A stretch of 22,805 bases of DNA from Coptodactyla brooksi (Eukaryota > Arthropoda > Insecta > Coleoptera > Scarabaeidae): the NCBI GenBank assembly GCA_033557675.1, contig JAWQRM010000426.1:1-22805 (forward strand). Reading direction: 5' to 3'. Below the pieces are notes generated by a model. It made no database searches and was not told the origin of the DNA. It saw only the letters and a program-made list of their open reading frames with translations. Position 1 is the stretch's first letter. Every line of letters starts with the position of its first letter. Of the stretch, positions 10,201-17,997 are shown one piece after another. The position numbers and the translations under genes are program-made.

Positions 10201-11622
10201 ACAGGAAAAAAATGAAAATTGTTTGTCGGCTTATTTCTGCTGCTAAAACCAATCACCGAAAATTGCTCAGGAGCTCAGGGTCAGGGCACTGGTAAGGTCA
10301 GGAGCTCAGGGTTCTAAGGGTTAACAAGGTTTTTTTCAGTCTTGGCTCCTTAGAAAGTTTTCATCGGGACGCTTGGGCCTTAGTTTTGACGTTATATCCA
10401 TACACACATGTTTCATCACCAGTTATGACCCATTGGAGCAATCCATTCGACACTGCTTTTGGTCACAGTTCAATAATTTTAGAAATTTTGTTATTAAATG
10501 ACTGTTGCTACACGTCTCATACTCAAAACGTTTAACATGAGCCAAACATCGGTAGCAGTGTCTCTGATAGGGATTCGGCAATTGTCCATAATTATCTTCT
10601 TTTTCAATGTTGTCACCGTTTGTTGATGTGTTGCAATGTCTAGACTGTTCCTCATCTTCAAAGTTTCCACAACCCTCTTAGAAATGTTTGTACCATTTGT
10701 AAACTCTCATTTTATCATAGAAGACTTGTCAGAAAGGCCATTCAATATTTTCATTATGGTAGTGAACTTTTTTCCATTCTTAAAGGACAGTAATGCAAAT
10801 TCTTTGTTCAATTTTTTCAGTAAGTAAAAAATAACCAAAACACATATAATCTTTCCGACAGCCACCAATAAACAAAGTATATAATATAGTTAGCAATGCT
10901 GACGTACATTAAGGACAAGTGTACACATCAAAAAATTTTGACAATTGGACAAACTTTGTATGTATGATGAGTTCGGATATAAATTGTTTTTGTCCATTTT
11001 ATACTTGAATTGCACTTAAAACTTTATAAATGATCCTAACATTAAGTTGAATGCTATTGAACAAAGCCATTTTTATCTTCACCCAGACTTTTTATACTTT
11101 TGCCATACATTAAATCAATGTATTGCAAATTGATATCAATTGATATAAATTTACAAATGATATTAGAAAGATGGATGAGTCTCAGCGAATGTGTTAAAAT
11201 CCATTTGGTATAAATTATCTTAAATCTTTATACTAATTCTGTCTGCTTCTTCCACTTCCGTATTTCTGCTGAATAAAGTAGGATTCGCTTAGAGTAGTAT
11301 AGTAGAGTACCTATGTCATCTGTGCATTTTTGTTTTTATTTCGTTGAAACGTAATATCAGATATTTTATAACTTCTATTTCATACATATTATATTATTAG
11401 CATTGATATTTTCAGGTGTGCAAAGTGAAATTACAACCTCCGTCTGCAACAGACCTACCGCCATTCAATCCATTTTTGCCGCCGTCAGCCATAACACAGG
11501 TGATGTTAATTGCGAATCCAGAGAAAGTAAACGTCTCGCTAAAGTTTATAGTGAGTTACAATGTTGACGATGAGACGACAACGGAAATGGGCGAAGTGGA
11601 GAGTTTGCCGAATGTGGGTTAA
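1164..11622 (+). CDS. Gga: GGA: ADP-ribosylation factor-binding clathrin adaptor (7 exons)
   Basis: Coding exons: 1164-1200, 1256-1815, 3966-4179, 7747-8052, 8114-8237, 8303-8843, 11416-11622. Every junction is GT-AG and the frame closes (1989 nt, 662 residues plus stop). GGAs are monomeric adaptors at the trans-Golgi network: VHS binds acidic-dileucine sorting signals (DxxLL) of cargo receptors, GAT binds ARF-GTP and ubiquitin, the hinge recruits clathrin and GAE binds accessory proteins. Seen: VHS at about 10-150 (RATNPLN, VGKFRFLNE, VSPKYLG); GAT at about 170-300, with the ARF-contact helix DLQAANRLIK including N190; an acidic Ser-rich hinge of about 300-520 with LLDLG (310-314, clathrin-box-like) and DGDLL (319-323); GAE at about 520-662, with SDIFVTLESVKPS and LQPPSATDLPPFNP. 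The size is close to human GGA1 (639). The gene looks intact; its length comes from transposon-filled introns 2, 3 and 6. The symbol is the insect gene name. Confidence 0.95.
1256..1815 (+). CDS. Gga: GGA exon 2: VHS domain and start of GAT
   Basis: Encodes residues 13-199: the whole cargo-binding VHS superhelix, the VHS-GAT linker and the first GAT helix with the ARF-binding QAANRLIK segment. It ends at GAG|GTATTT in phase 0. Without splicing the frame runs only to a stop at 1885-1887. Confidence 0.93.
2050..2094. promoter_or_regulatory. Cluster of three FTZ-F1/SF-1-type sites
   Basis: TCCCAAGGTCAA (2050-2061) and TTGACCTTGGGA (2066-2077) form a perfect 12-bp inverted repeat around TATT, and a further TCAAGGTCA lies at 2086-2094. 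All three contain the core YCAAGGYCR recognised by FTZ-F1/SF-1-type orphan nuclear receptors; two face each other and the third is on the plus strand. Whether this works as an enhancer or is the end of a repeat cannot be told here. Confidence 0.35.
2215..3170 (-). mobile_element. Decayed mariner transposon, copy 1
   Basis: On the minus strand, 2215-2330 translates to a mariner transposase segment around the first catalytic Asp: ITDDNTWV, stop, RYYVRTKPLSSQWKLPKEP (the family has TGDETWVYGYDVETK..SSQW). Upstream on that strand, 2500-2680 and 2975-3170 match copy 2 (10600-10945) closely at the DNA level, for example GAAATGTTTGTACCA. Several stops and frameshifts make it dead. The last third of the transposase is missing, and a 291-bp MITE interrupts it. 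The outer boundaries are approximate. Confidence 0.7.
2684..2974. mobile_element. TTAA-type (piggyBac-like) MITE nested in mariner copy 1
   Basis: The alignment of the two mariner copies breaks at TTAA (2680-2683). The inserted DNA starts CCCTTTACATGG and ends CCATGTAAAGAG (2963-2974), so the ends are inverted repeats with one change, followed by a decayed TAA(A). TTAA duplication plus CCC ends are the piggyBac signature. The interior is AT-rich and codes for nothing visible. It is absent from mariner copy 2. Confidence 0.6.
3966..4179 (+). CDS. Gga: GGA exon 3: GAT domain
   Basis: Encodes residues 200-270 and the first base of G271, the long second helix and start of the third helix of the GAT bundle. 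Recognisable blocks are NVRLLKEML and EIYQNCERLRP, matching the helices that bind ubiquitin and rabaptin-5 in GGAs. The acceptor is TTTTGTAG (3958-3965) and the donor GTAAGT at 4180. Confidence 0.93.
5254..6182 (-). pseudogene. Decayed IS630/Tc1-mariner superfamily transposase
   Basis: Three minus-strand blocks in order make one transposase: residues from 6182 with SSRQISEEVGVSVRTIKNIL (helix-turn-helix) and RRMEFCK; a middle block with ILFSNEC (the first catalytic Asp of the usual LFSDEC is Asn here) and a WTGILGNFF-type stretch; then FQHDRCSAHN with the second Asp, SPNLSPNDFFLWG with the third acidic position, and a C-terminal block ITPEMLCRVRRNFCDRLGCCL ending at the stop at 5254. This order matches the long DDE transposases common in insects with a DUF4817-like N-terminus; the helix-turn-helix start is truncated. 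Stops and frameshifts separate the blocks and the first Asp is lost, so it is inactive. Terminal repeats were not found with confidence. Confidence 0.75.
6205..6240. repeat. 17-bp tandem duplication beside the transposase remnant
   Basis: TAGGTTGTACTACAATT occurs at 6205-6221 and again at 6224-6240, separated by GT. It lies just outside the 5' end of the decayed minus-strand transposase, so it may be a remnant of that element's terminal region. Confidence 0.5.
6749..6866. repeat. Near-palindrome with two facing hammerhead-like motifs
   Basis: The outer arms AAACCAGGAAATTAACTGCTC (6749-6769, shown as read) and 6846-6866 are reverse complements with one mismatch in 21. Inside, the right half reads CTAACGA (6812-6818), a hairpin, GAAC, then ATCGAGC, a degenerate hammerhead core. 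The left half on the minus strand reads GGTCGGC GAAAC GTGC ATT GAGC, the 3' half of the same motif, with its 5' helix-II strand deleted. The same core is better preserved at 22441-22481. I read this as remains of Penelope-type termini in inverted orientation. Both motifs look too damaged to cleave. Confidence 0.55.
7589..7611. repeat. TA dinucleotide microsatellite
   Basis: Eleven TA units, about 140 bp before the exon 4 acceptor of GGA. A simple repeat, probably length-variable. Confidence 0.9.
7747..8052 (+). CDS. Gga: GGA exon 4: end of GAT and first part of hinge
   Basis: Encodes residues 271-372. It opens with the last GAT helix (LLNASDELSQVFKDYKQL), then the hinge with LLDLG (310-314), like a clathrin box, and DGDLL (319-323), which fits the DxxLL signal that VHS binds and that serves as an autoinhibitory site in some mammalian GGAs. 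A further block, KPGYDALCDIFSSM, follows. Splice sites are TTATTTAG and GTAAAA. Confidence 0.92.
8114..8237 (+). CDS. Gga: GGA exon 5: hinge
   Basis: A short exon, residues 373-413, ending in phase 2 (CAA AA|GTAAAC). It encodes LKAFEELDALGESLLKQNLQ, a probable short amphipathic helix in the hinge. The introns on both sides are only 61 and 65 nt, in contrast to the transposon-filled ones. Confidence 0.9.
8303..8843 (+). CDS. Gga: GGA exon 6: distal hinge and first half of GAE
   Basis: Encodes residues 414-594. The hinge part is acidic and Ser/Thr-rich, with DPLDFDLTYLLE and DDLLVDI (from residue 476). The gamma-adaptin-ear domain starts near L522, with KLSDIFVTLESVKPSSVPPV and ISVILHFAKD, and continues to FRAIVPK, where the donor GTAAGA follows in phase 0. 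Confidence 0.93.
8880..8902. repeat. 11-bp perfect inverted repeat beside the exon 6 donor
   Basis: GAAAAACCTAG (8880-8890) and CTAGGTTTTTC (8892-8902) are exact reverse complements with one spacer base, 36 nt after the 5' splice site of intron 6. It would make a strong hairpin in pre-mRNA or could be a target-site relic. Confidence 0.6.
9559..10324 (+). mobile_element. Internally deleted piggyBac transposon with TIRs and TTAA duplication
   Basis: TTAA at 9559-9562 and 10321-10324 flank a 758-bp element. Its left end CCCTTATAACATAAGAGC and the reverse complement of its right end, CCCTTAGAACCCTGAGCTC, share CCCTTA-GAAC-type sequence, as expected for piggyBac TIRs. Inside, the plus strand carries transposase pieces (see next entry). 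The catalytic middle is missing, so it cannot move alone. The right TTAA directly abuts mariner copy 2, implying insertion into or next to it. Confidence 0.8.
9674..10180 (+). pseudogene. piggyBac transposase remnant (DDE_Tnp_1_7 type)
   Basis: An open stretch at 9674-10072 begins with the N-terminal core of the family: TVQELKAFFGCRIVMEL, then a YW pair, then FSRDRFLAIWTLLRCVN, matching the family pattern of a Trp/Tyr pair followed by F..xMSRDRFxxIxRxLRF. It then jumps to sequence like the far C-terminal region (HELVGRY), stops, and ends near 10163-10180 with RCVVCEEKR, the start of the Cys-rich zinc-binding tail. The DDD catalytic region between them is gone. It is a deletion derivative, not a gene. 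Confidence 0.75.
10325..10945 (-). mobile_element. Decayed mariner transposon, copy 2
   Basis: Reading from 10945 down on the minus strand: KIEQRICIT near 10820 and MKILNGLSDKSSMIK (N-terminal domain), then IMDNCRIPIRDTATDV (second helix-turn-helix), then VITGDETCVYGYNVKTKAQ (10365-10430) with the first catalytic Asp kept, then KLSKEPRLKK ending at the piggyBac TTAA. Frameshifts and stops break it, and the C-terminal catalytic part is absent on this side. It is a diverged sister of copy 1 at 2215-3170. Confidence 0.75.
11416..11622 (+). CDS. Gga: GGA exon 7: second half of GAE and stop
   Basis: Residues 595-662. It begins VCKVKLQPPSATDLPPFNP, then SAITQVMLIANPEKV, and ends EMGEVESLPNVG before TAA (11620-11622). 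This matches the C-terminal beta strands of the GAE domain of GGAs and gamma-adaptins, which bind short acidic-Phe motifs of accessory factors. Confidence 0.94.
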   Translation: MCKVKLQPPSATDLPPFNPFLPPSAITQVMLIANPEKVNVSLKFIVSYNVDDETTTEMGEVESLPNVG

Positions 11623-12199
11623 TTAATCCTGATGATAGCATTAAAAGTCGCAAAAGTGATTGACAACTTAATCATTCCATTTACTTAAGCGAAATTTAGT
11701 TCAACTAGCCTACTTTTTAATGTACCTATCGCATTTGTATTTTTGCTTGTGACATAAACGTTGCCTTGTCGATGGTTACTTAGTCAACAATTACTACTTA
11801 TATAGATTTATGCAAGAAAAAAATGGTTGACAGTATTTGTACCGTTTTCCTGGTCTGTTATTATTAGAATCTCGTTAGATTTTGGTATTTTTGCGATTGC
11901 AGTTGAATTGCTTTTGCTCTTTATCTCCATACTGATTGCACACATATATATTATTATTTTTTGTGATATCCTTTCTAGTATTTTTTAAATATTATATCAA
12001 TGATTATGTTGAACACATTTAATTATTTTCTTTATACAAATACATGACATTGTATATTATTGAATTTGTTTTTGTTTTATTTGTGTATAAATGCATATTT
12101 ATGCAAAGTTCTAGGAAGGGTTTAAAAATGTATGTGTTTGTCTGGCATTCCTTAGTGATTAAAAGGCTCCGCTGAGGAGACATGCATATGCATATGCTG
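11623..12199 (+). other. GGA 3' UTR and downstream DNA
   Basis: AT-rich sequence after the stop. I find no canonical AATAAA until 12319-12324; ATTAAA occurs at 11640 and TATAAA near 12086. The mRNA may use a variant signal, so the 3' end is not fixed. No gene is seen. Confidence 0.5.
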
Positions 12200-12267
12200 C
12201 GCCGTTTTGCCAACCATGTCGGCAACATCAGAAGCAACGAAAGCAAATGATTTACCTTCGTTGCTTC
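12200..12267 (-). repeat. Degenerate hammerhead-like motif plus 11-bp hairpin
   Basis: The minus strand reads CTGATGT (12225-12231), a six-pair hairpin GCCGAC-ATG-GTTGGC (12209-12223, one G-T pair), then AAAAC in place of GAAAC. This is the layout of the hammerhead at 22441 with two core changes. Next to it GAAGCAACGAA (12231-12241) and TTCGTTGCTTC (12257-12267) are perfect inverted repeats. Probably a Penelope-type remnant. Confidence 0.4.
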
Positions 12268-12658
12268 GATGATGATACTCTGTTCATTTTTAACTAAAAG
12301 TTGATTTAGTTTTAAAAAAATAAAAGATCAATATGTGTTTCAACTAAATATTATATATCAATTATGAAAAATAATATTTACGCAGTTTTCAAGCATCCGC
12401 GTGAACTCTTCCACCACTCTGGCTAACAGATGATCGATTGAGAGGAGGAGACGTTTCAATAAGTTCGAGCGCTAAACGGCGTTATTTTAACAGGTAAATA
12501 ATGGGGATAGTTCAAACAAAACAGAGAATAAGACTTTTTTTGTTTTATTGTGTTAAATTTATTATTAAATATAAATTTATTATATTATTTTTTATTACAT
12601 TAATTGTAGACCTATTTATTCCTAATATTGATTTTTATTCATAAAATATTTGTGAAAA

Positions 12659-13673
12659 TCAAAGAGTTCGAGAAAAAAAGTTATGTTTGTGATGAGGAAG
12701 GTTCTTCCTCATTTGACATTCTTTGTTTTTTTTATGAAGAAGTCTGGCTTTTGAATTATCAAAATTTAAATCATTTTGTACAAACTGATACATAATTTCC
12801 GCTATGGTGGCTAAACTTTTTTCGAAAATCCGTTCAAAATATCTTTTGTTCCTCATCTTCAGAAACACTAATTTCCTCATCTTCATATACTTATTCTAAT
12901 TCTTTAAGATTATCGATGGAAAGATTTTCACCAGTTGTAACTTAACATTTAGCAATAATTCTTCAATATCCTTCTCATTTAGATCATCCAACCCTCTTAT
13001 TAGCTATCTTGACAATTTTGTCGACATGAACAATGCATTCTAGTTTGTTAACATCTTCGTTTAAACCTGGCCATATATTCTTCCACACTCCTTTCAAACA
13101 TTTCTCGGTCATCTCACTCCAAGAAAAGTTAATGTTGTCTACAGCATTCATGATGCTGTGGTTTTTCCAAGAATCTCTAATGGATTGTTTATCTTCTCCA
13201 TGGGTTTTATCAATCAGTTGTCGAAATATCCGTCCGAGATAAGCTTTAAAATTTGGCCTTAAGCCTTGATCCATTTGTTGGATTAATTAAGTTGTATTTG
13301 GCGGCAGAAAAAACACTTCTACTGGAATGCATGTTAAGTTAGACAAATGTGTTGGATGGCTTGAAGCATTGGATGGCTTGAAGAAGTCAAAAGTAAACCT
13401 TTTCTTCCTAGTTTTTTCAATTTGCAATAGCGTTTAACAGATGAGCAAAAATGTCTGGTAAAAAAATTCTAAAAAATATTCATAGCAATCCAAGATTTTT
13501 TTATTGAACTCCCGAATTACTGGTAAATTTGATTTTGAAATTCTTTTCATTGCTCTTGGGATTTTGGGATGATAAACAAGCAGTGCTTTTAATTTAAAGT
13601 CTCCATTAGCATTACCACCCAGTAGTGTTAAGTGATTTTGCAGCTTTAAATCCTGGTGTTCATTTTTCTTCAC
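12659..13673 (-). pseudogene. Decayed Tigger/pogo transposase (DDE_1, CENP-B-like)
   Basis: Minus-strand blocks in family order: LTLLGGNANGDFKLKALLVYH (near 13600), ending in RISKSNLPVI; then SNASSHPTHLSNLT (about 13340-13380), where the usual LLDNAPSHP is damaged and Asp is Ser; then VFFLPPNTT and MDQGLRPNFKAYLGRIFRQL (13274 down), NAVDNINFSW, GVWKNIWPG; then a broken acidic region, and a natural-looking C-terminus FFSRTL at 12659. Stops and shifts separate the blocks, the N-terminal DNA-binding part is missing and one catalytic Asp is replaced, so it is dead. The host source of CENP-B and TIGD genes belongs to this superfamily, but nothing suggests domestication here. Confidence 0.82.
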
Positions 13674-14340
13674 AGGGTAAAAATGAAAACTTCCTTTAAA
13701 GAGTCGTAACTCCTAATTTTGTTTCTGCATTCTCAATTGAATGAGAAATTGAATGAAAAATAGATGTAAGTAGGCAACGCATTACATGCGCGTGTCTTGG
13801 CTTCAAAACTTAAATGTTTTTGTTAAATGTATTTAAATATTACATATATTTTAAACATTGTTACAAATGTTTCAACATAGAAAAAATAAAATAAAATTTC
13901 AATCATCCAGCTGTACAAACCGGTGTAAATTGGTAATGCAACATGGGAAATATTTTTTTAATAAGGGAGATGTCAAATATTTATTTTCAGAGACCTGTGC
14001 TACTTCTTAATGCGAAAATCAAAGATGAAAAATCGTATGTAATCATAATCCACCACGACCTTTTCATTTTTAAATAGATAACATGTAAGTTATGCAATGT
14101 TTTTGAGGAATCTGTGGTGTAATTAAATAATTGATCATAAGTTTATTTGACATCTTGATCACTTCAGTACATAGAGACATTTCGATGTCAAACTTTGTCT
14201 AACTCCAAATTAAGATGTTAGGTATATTTTCTGCTTTTCAATATTATGTGTAATGTATAGTTGTGTACATGTATAATGTTTGTATACATGTTTCACTCTA
14301 ATAAAAGAATGATTAGAATTTAAGGCAAGATGACGTCATT
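13674..14340. other. Unassigned AT-rich intergenic DNA
   Basis: No coding frame, RNA gene or element end is recognised between the Tigger remnant and the next hammerhead-like motif. Confidence 0.5.
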
Positions 14341-14370
14341 TACCTAGGTTCTTCGATCGAGTGAGTCATC

Positions 14371-14413
14371 GCTCCTGACGATGCCAACTTAGTTAACGAA
14401 ACGTATATCGAGC
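14371..14413 (+). repeat. Decayed hammerhead motif, plus strand
   Basis: CTGACGA (14375-14381), helix II strands GCCAAC (14383-14388) and GTTAAC (14392-14397) with two mismatches, GAAAC (14398-14402), then GTAT, ATC and GAGC. The core boxes fit the hammerhead consensus (CUGANGA, GAAA, NUH), but helix II is weakened and the C-G pair of helix III is C-A. It faces the minus-strand copy at 14651-14689. Confidence 0.5.
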
Positions 14414-14603
14414 AGATATTTTTGAAATCTTAGTTATAAAAGCAAACATTTCGAATTGGCAACCTTAATAAATTGAAAGAGTTAACGAGGAAAAGTTAAC
14501 AAGAACATGTGTTGGGAATGGACACTGCTGTTCCCCAATCAAGCAAATTAAACTTCAAATAGAGTCAATCAATCCATTAATGAATTAAGTAATGAAGTGT
14601 CAG

Positions 14604-14689
14604 AGTAAAACAAATGTCACCATTACACCAAAATGTAAAAAATGAAAAATGCTCGACACACAATTTGCTAACCAAGTTAGCATCATCAG
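14604..14689 (-). repeat. Decayed hammerhead motif with Penelope-type flank, minus strand
   Basis: On the minus strand: CTGATGA (14683-14689), a perfect hairpin GCTAAC-TTG-GTTAGC (14667-14681), a damaged AAATT in place of GAAAC, then GTC and GAGC (14651-14657). The following sequence, 14604-14634 reversed, matches 22496-22525 nearly base for base (TTTTGGTGTA, TGGTGAC, GTTTTACT), so both come from the same element terminus. Confidence 0.6.
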
Positions 14690-15540
14690 TTTGAAGGTGT
14701 TGTTTGGAACAACAATGCTACAAAGAGTAGCAACCTAGACTAGGATATCATTCCCAAAAATCCAATATAGCGGACTTTATAAGTTTTGATAATACACCGC
14801 TAGAGGACTTGTTGACTAATTGTAAGTAACTCGTGTTACGAGATGTTGACCCCGAACTCTCATAGCTTATCTACTTTTATATTCTACTACAGGTCTTCGA
14901 ATCATGCGATTAAGTATGTTTTCCGCCAAGTTATTCTTTTGCTCCTTGGCTAAGTGGAAATGCTCCTAGAAAGGTCTTCTTAGACTATTGCTTATCTATA
15001 TTTATAGCTGATTTTCCTTTTACTTGTACTCTCTCCTATATCCAAATAACTTTGAATTAATTCGTTATTTTATTAGGCCATTCATATTTATTCACTTTTT
15101 AAGAACAAATGTTATATAAGATCGCAAACAACTTGTTAGCATTTAGCTTTTCCTTAAAATATAACAACCAGTTTTGATACTTTTTACAAAATTCTTTGCC
15201 TTGAAACTCGAGCATTAAAACCATTCTTAAAAATATTAACAAGATTATAGTTTGGCATTTAATTTTGAGTACAATCTGCCAACTAAGCTAATAAATTATT
15301 CGCATACTAACTGTGGCGTTACACAGCTGATTTTTATCGGATATGATTATGTTGGGTATAGCACTTGGTGTTATCGATTATGTATGGTATAGCACCTAGT
15401 AGCTAATACATTGTTGAAATTTTAGATATTTACTGCGTCATCTAGGGTAATAACGTTGCGATATGTTATCTTTCATATTTATGTAAAACTTATTTCGGTA
15501 ATGTCAGTATTTTCAGCGCCAGTGACGTGAATGTATGTAC
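14690..15540. other. Unassigned AT-rich intergenic DNA
   Basis: No gene recognised. It holds one decayed tandem pair: TTATCGGATATGATTATG...GGTATAGCAC (15334-15370) followed by TTATCGATTATG..GGTATAGCACC (15371-15402). Confidence 0.5.
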
Positions 15541-15634
15541 TATTTGAAAGTGCATTCTAGTGTTCATTCGATAACTTGATTTCAAAGGGAGACGATTCAT
15601 TGTTGTTAAGAATTTAATCTGTAGATAAAAGGAG
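15540..15634 (+). other. Candidate non-coding first exon of the SANT gene
   Basis: The coding exon at 17099 is preceded five bases upstream by a good acceptor (TTGTTTTCAG ending at 17093), so a 5' exon must exist. The best donor seen is AAAGGAG|GTAAGC at 15635. The start of this exon is not determined. Inference only. Confidence 0.3.
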
Positions 15635-17093
15635 GTAAGCTAAAATGATTTTGAAAATTTTTTTTGTTATATGACAGTGTTGTAATATTTAATTGCAATT
15701 GCATTTATCGAGCTGAGAGGAATCGTTAATCTAATAGTAATTTAAAATGTTAATACTTAATTGAAATTAACCAAACATGGTTAACGTGGTCATATTTCAA
15801 ACTCACTTTTACTTTAATGAGTGCAAATGTACTTACCAATAATATTCGGATAAAAGATAATGGAAACGAGTGCGATTGGGTAATTTGCTAAGTATTTTGA
15901 ATAGGTCAGTTGCTAGTTTTTAATCTTTTAAAATCTAACATATTCAATTCTGCTAATGTTATAACTTTTATAACAATTTTTAAGTTATTCTTAAATTAAC
16001 AGATATTAGTACATATATGTGATCTGTTGCTTTAATCTTAAACCCTGAGGTCATTTATATGTGTTTGAAAATGTCAAGAATCTGTTATAAATCTTCAGGA
16101 GCGTTTGATAATTTATAATTTTTTTGGGAAGGTGTCAGAGTGAACTTAAAACAACAACGTGCAGCTATCAATAATTCAAGCAAGTCATGTTTCCAGATAC
16201 CAGCCCGAATATGCATCTTTAACGTAGATAAACCTTTTAGCAGTTATGTTAAAAAGAACAGTTTGTCTCAACAGTGTAACATGTACAATGATAGAAAATA
16301 AAGCAGTATGTATACGTGAAAATAAAGTCTTGCTATACCATCTGTTACATTTGTGATAGTTATTTATATATAAAAAAATTGGAATTTTAAAGGAAAAAGT
16401 GTTCCAAAAATGCTGTTTACTGCAACTCAACTGTCAAGACAAATACAAATCATTTCACGATTTGTACTGTGGAACGTGGCAAATTAGTGCCCAAATACTT
16501 TTTATTTCGAATGAGTATTAAAAAGCGTTTGGAAACAAGAAAAGGTATTAATTATACTTTTGTTATTTATTAATTATAAATAAAAAACCCACAGAACGTA
16601 GTAATGGTACACTAGTAATAGAAACATAGAGTTGCTTATATAAAATGACACCAATCTTAATGAAATGAAAGTTAGTGGTAGTACTTGTAGTAAACAGATG
16701 TAATGTTTGTATTGTAAAATCTAACTTAACGTCACATGAAATTATCCGCAAACATGACTTGCGTAAGCAAGTTATCAACATGTACCCAAATTATATTTGA
16801 TTTCATGACATGCTTGTTGGAACAAATGATAATATTATACCTTTCCTCCCAACATCAGCTTCACAAAAAAAATATTAGGCGAGTTACTTAAGTCATAGTC
16901 TGACTTAAGTAACTTATTAAAGTAACAGTTTCTGTTTAAAAAAATAAAATAATATCATCGACTAAGCACACTATATTATATTATTTTCATACATATAAAA
17001 ACAAATAGAATTTTCTACAAAGACAGTTTTAGTCATTAATGGCTTTACAGATAATTATAAGCCTAAAGAACTTATAATTAGAATTGTTTTCAG
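15635..17093 (+). other. Probable first intron of the SANT gene
   Basis: AT-rich DNA without coding potential that I can recognise. It contains a perfect 13-bp hairpin at 16883-16913. The 3' end is a clear acceptor. Confidence 0.35.
16883..16913. repeat. Perfect 13-bp inverted repeat
   Basis: GTTACTTAAGTCA (16883-16895) and TGACTTAAGTAAC (16901-16913) are exact reverse complements around TAGTC, about 190 bp before the first coding exon of the SANT gene. A perfect match in old-looking DNA suggests recent origin or constraint. Confidence 0.65.
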
Positions 17094-17098
17094 TAGCA

Positions 17099-17997
17099 AT
17101 GAGAGTAACGCCGGACCATTGGAACACATTCTTAGATTTTGCGGAACAAAATCCAGAATTAATTACAAATCGATATCACGGCGTACACGGAAATATTCAA
17201 CGAAATTTGCTATGGACTAAAGCTGCAAACGCCTTAAATTCGTTAGGATATGGACAGAAGACCGTGGCGCAGTGGAGAAAAGTATGTTTCAAAAATTATT
17301 ATAAATACGTCAACTTATAGTAGTGGTACTGACATTTTAGGCCGTCACGGATTGGAAAGCTAAAACTAAAGCCAAATTATCGAAACCTTATCATGAAATA
17401 GCTTTAACCAGAACAGAAAGAAGATTATTAACTTTAATGGGCAAACAAGCTTTGAGAAAAAGGAGGAAATTAGTTATAATACCAGGAGATGTAAGAATAT
17501 TCTTTAATCATAGTTTAATGTAGAAAAGGATGATATTTTTTTAGGGTCGAATTGAAACAATTACAGCCAATGAAGATGAAGAAGAACACGTTGATTATAA
17601 TTACGCACATCTTGTGGACAAGCCGGAAGTAAAAACCGAACCAGCAGAACACCAAGATCAACAACAACAACGGCAGTCAGCAAACGTTTCGGTTTCTACG
17701 GAAACACTCCCTTCAACGTCTTCTACTACTGCAGTATGTGAATATGTACATTCCGACTCGAGTGAAGATAGACATACGCCAGAACGTGTAAGATGCAGGG
17801 ACAGACGACACAAATCTCACAGATACGATCCTGTTGAACGTCATCGTGGAAAACAAGAAATTTTGCAAATCATGACCAATATTGGCTCAAATGTCGAGAA
17901 TATTTCAAATTCTATAGATAAGCTGGTAACAATCTATGAAAAATTGACCGAATTCTGCCAGATTATGATTGCAAGAAGCAATCCAACGCCACAATAG
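17099..17997 (+). CDS. Myb/SANT-like DNA-binding domain protein (3 coding exons)
   Basis: Exons 17099-17281, 17341-17490 and 17545-17997, all joined in phase 0 by short GT-AG introns (59 and 54 nt), give 261 residues. Residues 1-80 form a Myb/SANT-like tri-helical domain: W8 in HWNTFLDFAEQNPELI, W39 in LLWTKAANALNSLG, then KTVAQWRKAVTDWKAKTKAKL with W59 and W66. This matches the insect family around regulatory protein zeste (Myb_DNA-bind_5 type). A basic stretch RKRRK (100-104) could be a nuclear signal. Residues 112-205 are acidic, Gln- and Ser-rich and probably disordered; a basic patch (about 190-213) precedes a predicted amphipathic helix (about 210-250) that may dimerise. Likely a nuclear DNA-binding factor; the target is unknown. 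Such proteins also occur in PIF/Harbinger transposons, so a domesticated origin is possible. Met at 17099 is the first after the acceptor. Confidence 0.82.

Larger units (their letters stand above)
8844..11415 (+). other. GGA intron 6
   Basis: A 2.57-kb phase-0 intron. It carries an 11-bp perfect hairpin just after the donor (8880-8902), about 600 bp in which I cannot identify anything firmly (8950-9558), a piggyBac deletion derivative (9559-10324), a mariner remnant (10325-10945) and AT-rich unassigned DNA up to the acceptor TTTTCAG. Confidence 0.85.
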
